Source: Lates calcarifer | Lineage: Eukaryota; Chordata; Actinopteri; Centropomidae | Assembly (NCBI RefSeq): GCF_001640805.2 | Contig: NC_066843.1 | Span: 9,449,686-9,513,685 of the forward strand | Reading direction: 5' to 3' | Length of the DNA stretch: 64,000 bases | Shown: piece by piece, positions 1-10,500 of the stretch | How the letters are laid out: each line of letters begins with the position of its first letter | How positions within the stretch are numbered: the stretch's first letter is position 1 | The notes under the pieces: model-generated | Seen by the model: only the letters and a program-made list of their open reading frames with translations | What the model was told of the DNA's origin: nothing | Database searches by the model: none | Made by a program: the position numbers and the translations under genes

Positions 1-3000
1 GACCTTAAGTGCTCGTTCCACCCCTCCCCCCACCCCCAACCCGCTGATAAGTCGCCTTTTCCCTCATACTCTGCATTGTCTAAAGGGCCTGACTCAGTCA
101 CAGATGTTTGAGGATACTACCCAAAATGCATCAGTCATCCAGGAGGAAAGCTTTGATCCTTGCCTTCCCCTCGAGCAGTAAATAATTCCATATGCGCGTA
201 TGACTGGGCCCTCAATGACCTTGCACGAAAATCTTTTCATGGCAGACACAATGAAGTCATATCGGGACTATAAACTGACTACAAGCCATTAGTTGTGTTG
301 AATAGGGCCTATTGTTACTGCTGCAGGTGTGTTCCTGTTCAGAGTTCTGCTAGAGTGAGTTACAGGGGCGCTCTTTCATCAGTTATCTGTGAGTGTTTTT
401 GATCCCGTGTTTTAGCTTCTAATAAAATTGCAGCTGCGTTACTAGCCAGTATCTATGCATTTCTTCTTCTTTTACAGCTCTGTTCTTTTTGTTTCACAGG
501 CCGACGTCTGCAGTAATCCCATTTGTCTTGCTTGGCCTCCTGCGTTGTCCATGTGCAACTCCTACATTTTGAGGTTTGTAACCTCTGAAAAGGGGCGACT
601 CAGAGTCCCGGAGAGAGAGGCCTGACAGAGGGAGCCCCTGTCTGCACGGCCTCTTCCACATATTTTAGATGTGTGTTCAGATTACATGCTTTGCGCAGAA
701 CAGCTCAGTGGCAGGTTTTCATTATTTTCCAAGAGTAACGGAGGCATTAATCACAACTAAACACGCTGCAGTAAACAGCTCCTGGATCAGACATCAGAAA
801 GGAGCTCTACAGGCCTCTCTCTCTCTCTCTCTTTCTTTTCAAGGCATTTCCTTTTGTCCCCTTCTCACTGGGCACTCCCTGTAGACAGGAAATTCTACTG
901 GAGCCGCTCCAAACCACGGCCTCCTTTTTCCTCTCATTCCCGTCCTTAGCTCGAAAAAATCTTGGAAGGAGGGTACATTCTGTCCCAAACCTTTCGACCT
1001 GCATGTAAACAAACAATCCAGCCCGTTCCAGAAATCTGCTAGGGCTTAACAGATGCTCACATGAGATTTCTGCGATGCTACGCAGCCCGCTGACTAAAAC
1101 TGCACAATAAGCTGCAATCAACATGAGATTACATACAGGATGCTCCATTAAGACATGAGATAAATCACAAAAATCCCACAAGGGGAAAAAAAGTGCTTCT
1201 TCTCACACCGCATTAAGTTAAAAAAGAAAGAAAGAAACACTGAATTTCCTAGAATTAGAGCCACCCACAGTTCAATGAATGTGCAGAAAAATCCCACATT
1301 ACCATTTTCCCACTGGGACAAACAACCCTCTGTCTTGTTTCACACAGTTTTTTTCTTTTTTTTTCTGCAGCTCTGCATCAGCAAGTTCACAACCAAAAAT
1401 ATTGTATACAAGAAAGAAAAAAAAAAGTTAATTCCTCTTTCCAGTAAATCTAATTGATGGGGCACACAGACAGAGTCTATCTCACAACTCAATTCTGTTC
1501 AGTCAAATTCAATTCCTTAAACTGATCACATTCAGGAACAAATACTCAGATTTAGACTCAGAGGTGACTGCATCATTTCTCGGTTGCGATCCAAGAATGC
1601 CAGTAGCAAATAGCCCACTGTCTCTTGTTTAAATCATTTACAGCTTTTTATTCGGTAATTGTGAGCATTTATTGTTTATGTCTGAGCCATAAATACAGGC
1701 ATTCCCCAGGTTCAGCTGTAACAGTAGATGTGATAGAACCAGATTTCTTTCCATAACACTCTCATATCCAGGTCACTGTGTCACCAAGCAACAACATCTG
1801 CTGGAAAGAGGTGTAGCGGTCATTGAATGAAGATGCACCTGCTTACGCTGCATTCACCGGGGAAGACGGATAAGGGACATCTGGTTTCAAACACGGGCCT
1901 AAAATGGTCAAACCACTCAACAGCTCTCATACAAACAGCGGCCAGCGCCATTTGAACATTCACATGTAAGGTTCAGTTGCAAAACGTGCAACTTCAAATT
2001 GAAATGAGGGCAGCGGAGCTTTATTTTATTTTCCACTCCAGCTAGTTTTAATTAGATGTTTTGCAAGATTTTGTATGCGGGCAATTTTCAAACTTACACA
2101 ACTGCGTGTTTGTGGGAACTAAATCAGCAAATCATATCCCGACAGCGTTTTACTCTCCACTGCTAAATGCCAGCCAGAGTTTTACTGCTACTCACTATCG
2201 CTGCCGTGACCTTTTACTATCAACAGCTGGCTCAGGAACAATAACCAAGATGTTGTGATATACAGTAAATGCTGCGTTTTGCATGGTTATATGAGTGTGT
2301 GTCTAAGGCAGAGAGAGAAAGAGAGAGATAGTGGATGTGTGGGGAGGAAGGGGAGGGAGAGACTTTGTTGTGGCTGCTTTTTGAACTCCCTTTCTCAGAA
2401 ATCCTGCCCTGAGGATGAATTCAGTGTCTCTCACAGCAGAGCAGGAGATTCCTGGAGTGATTTGAGCAGGATTTATTCTTCCAGTAAAGCAACAATGTGT
2501 CCTGTCAGCACAGCAACCTGAAGTGTGCATGCACCTTAATCACTGCAGTGTGTAGCACCTAAAAACATTTCTGAGTATGAGCTGCGGGCTCCAGTCTGTC
2601 TCTGTGTGATTTTCTTTTTGTATTTGCATAAACATGACAATGGTGTTAAGGCAGATCTGACTGAATGCTGGTTTTCTGAGCCGTTCTCGGCCATATTCTC
2701 CTCGTTGTCCAAGAACAGTGATGACTCACATGACTAAAAGTTTTTAATCCTGAAACATCGACCCCCTTCTTCCATTAACCTGGCGGATCGTGCTCTGAGC
2801 CGAAAACTGAGAGACCTGTTAGCACAGCTACGAACTGGTGTGCATGATAATGTCCACACCGGGCTGTGTTGCATTTATTTTGCTTGCGTGACTGCGTTTG
2901 TGTGTGCACGCCTGCCTGTGTGTAAAACATTCTTTTGGAAGAAAAAAAAAGCCCTTCTCATGCCAGCTGAGGTCAGGTCCGGACACCATGGGGTGCACCC

Positions 3001-5331
3001 TTCTCTCGCCACGGTGGGCCGAGAGGCAGGGGGAGGCCCTCCAGCGCTTCTGGGAAACAGTCTGGGCCTAATTGGAGCCTGACTGGTCTCACATGTCTCC
3101 ACTTACTGGAGGAGACGGAGGATCCCGCCGCCTGGGCCTATGAGGAGCTCACTGTAGGCTGAGGCCTTTCTCCTCCACCACCACCCCTCCCTTCCTCCTT
3201 CATCAGCATAACCACAGAGAAGTGAATTCTCCAAGCAGACCTGACATGACAGCATGACTGAGTGGTGTGGTCAGTGTGTTTGAGTGCAGTGAGGTCAGGT
3301 ACGCTATACTGAGCTGAGCTTCTTTTTATTGTGTTTTTCTAAAAGTAATACCTGACCCCAGCAAATCCCTCTAGGTACATTTTGTTCCTAGGTTCTCCTT
3401 TCTGTACTGTACGTGCAATCTCCTCCTATTGTTCCCCTCTTAACTCATTCTGGGTCAGGACTGATAAAACCCTCCCCTCCTACTGTACACTATATCATGT
3501 TCCCCTTCTCACGCACAGAAACCGCGACCTCACAAAAAAAAAACCAACAACTCACAAGCACCTTTTGTGTCTTGCTTATCCACGCTGCAGCAAGACATAC
3601 GAGAAGTCAAGAACAGCGCAGATGGTGAAAAACAAAGACTTCCCTGCTGCTGCCGTTGTTGCTGCTGCTGCTGCTGCTCCACCACCACCACCACAACCAC
3701 ACATTCTCTTAACTTTTTTTCTCACTTTTTTTTTCTCTTTCCTTTTTTTTTCTCTTGCCGTGGCAACATGCCTCTCATTTCCCATCAGTCAGGGTCACCT
3801 CCTTGGCCCTGTCTGTAATTCTCAAGAACGTCATTATCATTGTGTACAGCAGCAGGCACAAAATATTGTTTGACTGCAGCTGTGCAAAGACCGTTACAGG
3901 CAATTTCTTATCCGCTTTTTTTTTTTTTTTTACAGCAAAAAATCTGCTCATTTGATATCAAAATACGCAGATGCAAAGCAGGAATTCTGTTGTTGAAAAT
4001 GTCTTAAATGCACATCTGGAACAAATTGTTTCATAATTTGTACCCACGTTCTCACCAAAAACACTGCAGGCAATGGCCCAGAGGAAAATATCATACATTC
4101 ATTCATTTTACTCTGATTTTGGGCATAATTTGGTTTTGCTAGAAAAAAAAAAGATTTTGATCTTTAACAGATCAAAAGGCTTTTGAAAGCAATTTTCTGT
4201 GTTTCTTGCCTTTTACTGCTCAGATAAACATGTCTCAACTTCGAATAAACTCAGGTATTCAAAACACTTTGCTGTAGGTTTTACTTCATCACTGTACTTA
4301 CAGCTTCCTGCTAACATTACCCAAGAGTCTCTGCAGCTACATAACTACAACACATGTGCCAGTACAATTTAGCATTGACTGTGAGTGTTCAACTGGGACT
4401 GAAGCTTTGATTTCGGAGTGCTTTTCTAGCTGAAAGCTTTAACTACAAGGCTGAAAAGCAGATTGTGTTTGTCAGCAATTTGTGCAGACTATTGAACGTA
4501 CTGACAGAAAATATGGAGTTCAGAGCTGACATAAAAACATGAGTCAGTTTAAAAGGACAGCTATTGAAACCTAGTAGCCCATTCAACATGTGTATTGTGC
4601 TGTTAAAACAATGTGTATTCTCACATATTTTTCAATAAGGCATTCACTGTTTTCCATGGTAATGCCAGATGACAATCTTTCCTCCCCAGGTGAGTCATCA
4701 CTTCTTCATAAAGCCACTTGATGTAATCGAGAATGGCTGAGTCAGTCTTAGTGGACACTGACAGTAAATCCAAAGAAATGCAAGTGTGTTTTCTACTTAC
4801 TACCATTTAAATCCACATGGTGACAGACATGTCCTCTGTACACAGCGGTGTTCTCTGCTCACCCGCTCCATTGAGAAAAAGTCATTTCTATTGATTGTGT
4901 TTCCAGGCATCATTTAATATGATACATATTCACTTGTAAATATTGACCTTTCCCTGATGCACCGATAAAATGTGCCATAAATACTTTGGTAGCAGGCTTG
5001 TGAAAAGATATGAAAAGTTATGAAGCTATAAACACAGGCTGGATTTAAACAGTATCAGGGGATTTTATAGCGGAGTACAGTAAAAGTGGCTGGAATAATG
5101 CAAACTTTGGAAGTGGTGTACACTGGTCTAAGTTGTGTGCAGTCACAACAGTGAGTAGTACTCAGTGTTCCTGGGTGTACAGAGGGTTATCCTCATTTAA
5201 CCCTTAATTTTTCTTGATAACTTATTTGGAAACCTCACTGTAATTGAGCTGTTGCTGATAAAGCAATATATATGTTTGCTGTTACTGTAATGTTGTCTTT
5301 CCAGGGGAGTGTGTCTAGTCCTTATCACATA
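1..5331. other. Intergenic region left of cyth1
   Basis: I find no supported exon. The stretch has a (TC)n run near 815-832, a GCT/CCA trinucleotide tract at 3643-3700 and T-rich runs at 3711-3750 and 3917-3931. On the plus strand, AATAAA occurs at about 420-425 and could end a plus-strand transcript entering from the left, but nothing else supports that. In human the next gene on this side is DNAH17; no dynein-like reading is visible. Confidence 0.6.
3643..3700. repeat. Trinucleotide tract (CTG/GCT then CCA)
   Basis: The tract consists of imperfect CTG/GCT repeats followed by CCA repeats. It generates overlapping spurious open frames rich in Ala, Pro, Cys or Thr. Confidence 0.85.
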
Positions 5332-5345
5332 CTGCCACCTGCTGG
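5332..5345 (-). promoter_or_regulatory. CTCF-like core motif
   Basis: The minus strand reads CCAGCAGGTGGCAG. It fits every position of the commonly cited core CCASYAGRKGGCRS. The site lies just beyond the distal cyth1 polyadenylation signal. Occupancy cannot be judged from sequence. Confidence 0.45.
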
Positions 5346-5418
5346 TGCAAAATACAACACAAGTTCTTACAGACTAGCAGTGGTGTAAAAGCCACTCAGC
5401 CAATGTTTGTGATAAATC

Positions 5419-5424
5419 TTTATT
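5419..5424 (-). terminator. cyth1: Candidate distal polyadenylation signal AATAAA for cyth1
   Basis: This is the last AATAAA on the minus strand before a long exon-free region. It is followed within about 40 bases by a T/G-containing stretch (TTGGCTGAGTGGCTTTT). Upstream alternatives are at 5985-5990, which has a close TGTGTGGTG downstream element, and 6143-6148. Confidence 0.45.
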
Positions 5425-6006
5425 TCAGCTTGATTAAATGGCAATGATAGAAACCTCAAATCAAACATTACTGAACAGAATAACAAAGGAAAATGGCACA
5501 ACTAATAAGAAACAAAATGAGGACAAAATACCCACTATACATTTAAGTATGTACAACTTTGATAAATAAACCAATACTGTCTAGAATTATGATTGTTGAG
5601 CATTTCTCCGTATTTCTCTAGGATTAGTGCGCTGAGAGGAGCAGAGAAGAAGAGAACCAGGAAACGGAACAGGCAGGGAGCGCGGAGTAATGACCAGCAG
5701 GCACAGATGAGAGAGGAGACAAGTGTAGACAAAGAGTAGAAAAGACAGCTGGCTTGATGCACAACTCAGACTGCATTTGCAAAAAAATTGTACCTCGGCG
5801 CAGTTTTTGCTGTTTGACAAGGTGACGTGTCACTGCCCTATAGTGACCTGTCAGCCACCGTGCCCTCTATCTTTTGCTTCACCACAGTACGTTCCTGACA
5901 CGAGCAGTAGTTTTGTATTATTTCACATCGCGCTTCCTGAGACGGGGACGACCCATTCCTTTCCAGGCATAGCTTCACCACACATTTATTTGTGCTGCTT
6001 TAAAGC

Positions 6007-6010
<4 letters not shown>

Positions 6011-6066
<56 letters not shown>
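6011..6066. repeat. (TA)28 microsatellite
   Basis: There are 28 uninterrupted TA units. They lie inside the presumed cyth1 3' UTR, where the transcript would carry (UA)28, which is self-complementary. Length polymorphism is expected. Confidence 0.97.
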
Positions 6067-6068
<2 letters not shown>

Positions 6069-7471
6069 GTCTTATACATAAACAACCTGAAGCACACAGT
6101 ATTGTACAATGATCATGAGGTTGGGCTGTAGATGTGATTTGTTTTATTGTTTTACCATTAAATAGGTATCCGTCTACAAAGAAAAAGGAGACAAAGATTG
6201 AATGTTGCTCGAAAGAAAACCGTGAATTACTGTCGCTAACCAGCAGCATTTCTCATCATATTTCATCTAGAGCACCAGGCACTGTGCAGCACTAAAGTAA
6301 CTTTTCTAACAAATAAATTGCTTTTTTTATGATACAGTAAAAGAAAGTGGTCTTGTGTTTGAGACAAGGTGAGAGCAAGAAAAAAATGTATAGGGAGAGA
6401 AAATAAAAGGGGACCAACATGTCGGTTTCCCAGGCAACCTAAGACCCCAGAAAGAGGTCCCAGGCTGATGGACACTCATCCCTTTAAAATACACTAATCC
6501 CCAGGATGCATCTCGAGGACCTTCAGGAAATGAACAGTGAGAGCCAGATCCAACACTGAGACCCTGTCCAGACAAGCAGATACCCTCACCTGCAGCGGTG
6601 CGTCCCCACGCTGCGGCTTCACATTTACAAAAACAGTTCAGTTGGGGGCACAGACGAAGTTTTCGCTCTTTGCGCCGGCTGTCGTGTTTTGAACGGGATC
6701 CACGTCAGCGCTTATGATAGAAAGTTTCAGAACATCGTAACAATCTCCTGAGTGGCAACTTCTTTTTTTAATTATTTTTTTTAAAACATAATTTTTTGTT
6801 TTTTTTTTCTAAAAAAATCACTAACAGTTGGCAAATTACAACCCCCCCACACCTGCAGTTTCAGTTGCAAGACCGTCTTATTTTACAAAAGCAAACCAAC
6901 AAAGAAGACTCGAGAGGAATCAACAGTAAAAGCTGTAAAAATACACGTATTACCCAAACATATTAAAGCACATCAGAAAAGGTCTTAACTTCTCTTCCAT
7001 AAAGCGAGGAATATTTTGGTTGGGGCGCCACACTCGGTCAGACCTGCTGAGTTAAAACGATGTGTGCTACAGGGGACTGCATGAGTGTATGCATGTTGTG
7101 TGTACGTATGCAATGTATATGGGAACTGTGTTCTTTTTAAAGCATCTTCAAAGGGGATTTTGCTGCAGCAAGATTTCCCTTTCGACTTCCTAGACAGAGA
7201 GCACACACAAAGCTGAGAGAGAAAGAGAGACATTCAGACAGGAGGTTAGAGGAGGCTTTGGCCCTGACTCTTATCTAGAAACCCAGCATGCTTCCTGTTT
7301 TTCAGGCCAGTAGAGTTCCAAAGCCAGAGCTAGTATGTGTATCCTAGAGAATTCCCCCCAGAGAGGTCTGAGGCAGACCTCAACCGTGGCCTCTGCACCG
7401 GCCCAGACAGGGCGATCAGATACCCAGACCCCCTGCTCTGTCAAGTGCAACGTCTGGAGCGCTGAGCAGGT

Positions 7472-7550
7472 TTAATGCCTCTTCATGGACGACACCTTCT
7501 TTTTCCTGGCCGCCAGCATCTCGTAAAAGGGGTCCCTGCTGATGGCAGCT
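7472..7550 (-). CDS. cyth1: cyth1 last coding exon (PH end and polybasic tail)
   Basis: The exon is 79 nt and encodes [20 protein letters not shown] and SMKRH, then TAA at 7472-7474. The basic tail assists membrane binding and autoinhibition in the family. The ending KKKVSS.KRH is diagnostic for cytohesin-1 among the paralogues. The acceptor is GTGCCCACAG. Confidence 0.96.
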
Positions 7551-10500
7551 CTGTGGGCACATATGCAGAGGAAAATGTCAGAGAGAAGCATAATGGCTTT
7601 AGTGTGCAAATTGCTGATATTACAATACTGTAATGTCAGACATTTGCACTTAAGTAGGGCTTTTTCAGTTTTTATTTGAAAAATTCTTATGTGTTAAGTA
7701 CCTTAAATTTTAAACTTTTTTATGTTTACTTAAAGGAACACTTGTTTTTCGTTTTTTTTTTAAACCGTGCTGATCCTCCTTTCCTGTCCAACTGAAAACA
7801 TTCAAATATTTTTTGGTGAAAATCAGTAAAAACCTACAAAAGGAAGGTGTGGAGGCAGACACGTCAAATCTGACCACACACACATATTTTTAGACTCAGT
7901 GTGACTCACACTTTCTGAAGATATCAAACAAAAACCCATAAATCTGCTTCAAATTCCTAGAAAAAAGACAGTCCTTTTAAGTCTGGTGCTTGCCTGAGAA
8001 CTACACATGCCTGTACATCCATGGGTACACTGCTAATGGGGTCAGCTAACAGTTAAGTCTGCACACTTTTAATGGTGCTGGTTTGCCTAAATGTAAATAA
8101 AAAAATAAAAATAAATATAGGCTCACCAAAGCTCCCAAATTAAATGAGATGTAATGCTAGTTTAATTTATATTAGTTAATTGTTTTTTTTCAGACCTAGA
8201 AAACCAAAAGCAAAAAAACACAAACAGAAAAAAAATTACTTGATGCTGTTCATCCATTCATCTTTCTCCTCAGCAGTGGGGGCAGAGATACGGTAGAAGG
8301 TGTGGTTGCCCTCCACAACACGTCCATCAGCCTCAGTCTTGCATGCTTTTATCACCTGGTCCTTGTTGTCAGGAATGAAAAGCTCAAAGCAGTTCTACAG
8401 AAGTAAAGCAGACGGAGGTTAGAAATTATAGAAAGTATAATGACATAAAGATTAATTTACGGAATTTATATATTTTATGCAATGTCTGTCAGTCAGTTTT
8501 CTTGATTTCTACCTGTCTTCAAATGACAAATGGGCAGCATTAGGGAGTCCTTTTTATTGACAATTTAAAAAATAAGTTTTAAAGTCAAATCTCTGACGGT
8601 GTGTAATCACAGAATTAACCAGTAGAGGGAGCTGCACTTACTGGCTTCTTATCCTCCACCTCCTTGATGCTCAGGTTCTCCAGTGGGATGATTCCTCTGG
8701 GCTCTTTGTCCTGCACAAATGTAACATATGTAAATGCACACAGGGAACAAGAGGAGAACAGCAAGCAGCTTCTGCTTCACTGTGACTGAGAAACTGAGCT
8801 GTACTCACTGTGGTGTACTCAAAGTAGTACAGACAGTTGTCTGTGAGGATGAACCACCGTCTCTTCCAGGTTTTTACTCGTCCCCCTGTGGAGCAAACAG
8901 CCAGCGTCAGAGAGGCTCAACAAGAGAAAGAGAGAGAGAGAGAGAGAAACGAGCACCGAAGCACCAGGTCGAGCAGCAGACAGGCAGACAGATGTATGGG
9001 CAGACAGACAGATGACGGCTCCAGAGGACTCCTTTTACCCAGAACACCCTGCCATTGACCCTGATCCACCATTGCACCACGCGACCACCATCATCAGAAC
9101 TGCATAGCCTTCAGCTGACTTCATAACTTTTTTTTTTCATTTTCCTTTTTATGTGTGATATACTAACTGGTGCAGATGTGAAGATGCTAAACGATAAAGC
9201 TACATGTCTTCATTAATGTCTTGGTGAGTCTGGACTCTCCTACTTGGCCCTGTTTCTCTTTCCTTACTTGCTGACACAGAGGAATAAGTCTGGCGAGGCA
9301 GGATCAATAGACAGAATACAGATCTATGTGCTCACTGAGCTTAATGAACTACCACCCAAATTAACTTACTAGAAGAAATGTGGAAAGCACTTAAATGACT
9401 CTATGAGGGACAAATGTGGAAAATAAAGAGTTACTGAGGATCAAGTCCCCGCCTCTGACGCCCAGTGGGGGCTCTTTGGTTAACTCTGTGCTTGCTGACC
9501 TGTAGCTGACCTCTGACCCCCTTTCTCACCCATACTTCCTGGGAGGGGAAACCTGATCAAAGAAGCAGATGGCAGCCTCGCTCTGGGAGGATGGGATGCC
9601 AGCAAACTGAGTGGGGCAGGAAGCTCAGCGCCTGAAGCTATGCTGGGCTACTCTACAGGCATCTCAGACCTGAATTTCCTGCCTTGGCTTTGTTAAGTAA
9701 CTTTTCAGTTATATAGGAGTGGGTCTGAATGAGGGAGGGGACAAGGTTTCTTTCTAATCATGACTTAAAGACCTCAGCCTTGACTAGACTAGGCTATACC
9801 ACCACCAATGTTAGTAAAAAGCTGCATTGTGAAACCCATCCACCAGGATAGAAGGCTTTGAGGATGTTTATATACAGACATTTAGAACACACTTGTTTAT
9901 CATATAACAGCATTAGCACTGTATATGATATCCCATCATTTCACAGACGTCATGATAGGTCAAACACTTCTATGTCTACTGCTTGTTATATCTACAAATG
10001 CCATCGACACGCTTCAATCGATAGGCAGAGATGGAGATCCCCTCGTCACATCTCGATACGTCGGTGTGTTGCAACGAAGAAGCAGACAAACAAAAAACAC
10101 AAGACGCGATGGCAGAATCACACAGCTGACAGGCCTGAAAGTTGACTGGGGTCGCTCTGAGATTTGGGATTAGTTTGATGGGTCATGTCAGTTGCTGTCA
10201 CTCCGAGAAAGAGAGACGACCACCCTCCTGTAGCAAGAATGTCTGGAACGAGGCGGGGACGTCCCAGTCGATTGTTGCTGGGGCTCGTGTGGACGATGCT
10301 GGGCTGGAGCGGAGCTGAGTGGAGGGAGTCACCCATGCAAGATGGAACTGTGGGAGGCTGGGCGAGTGGAGGTTAAGAGGGAACAGGTTTTCTTCTAAAT
10401 CATAGTAAGTTATTGATGTTTTTTGGTAATTGTTTTTCTAACCATGCCCAGGTTTTTTAATTTTTGTGCAAATCGATGTGAGGACTCTAATACTAATTAC

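Larger units (their letters stand above)
5400..7471 (-). other. cyth1: cyth1 3' untranslated region
   Basis: The stretch from the TAA down to the most distal candidate AATAAA holds no other exon. It includes runs of A and T near 6761-6815 and a 56-bp (TA)28 at 6011-6066. On the minus strand, AATAAA occurs at 6143-6148, 5985-5990 and 5419-5424, so alternative 3' ends of about 1.3, 1.5 and 2.1 kb are possible. The choice of 5.4 kb as the end is an inference. Confidence 0.55.

Noticed and set aside
1275..1457. Short frame with Phe and Lys runs
   Set aside because: It is formed by T and A homopolymers, with no coding support.
3382..3873. 163-codon open frame with Ala and Pro runs
   Set aside because: It arises from CTG/CCA trinucleotide repeats and T-rich tracts; overlapping frames on both strands are equally open.
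6011..6249. Open frames made of Tyr-Ile repeats
   Set aside because: They are translations of the (TA)28 microsatellite.
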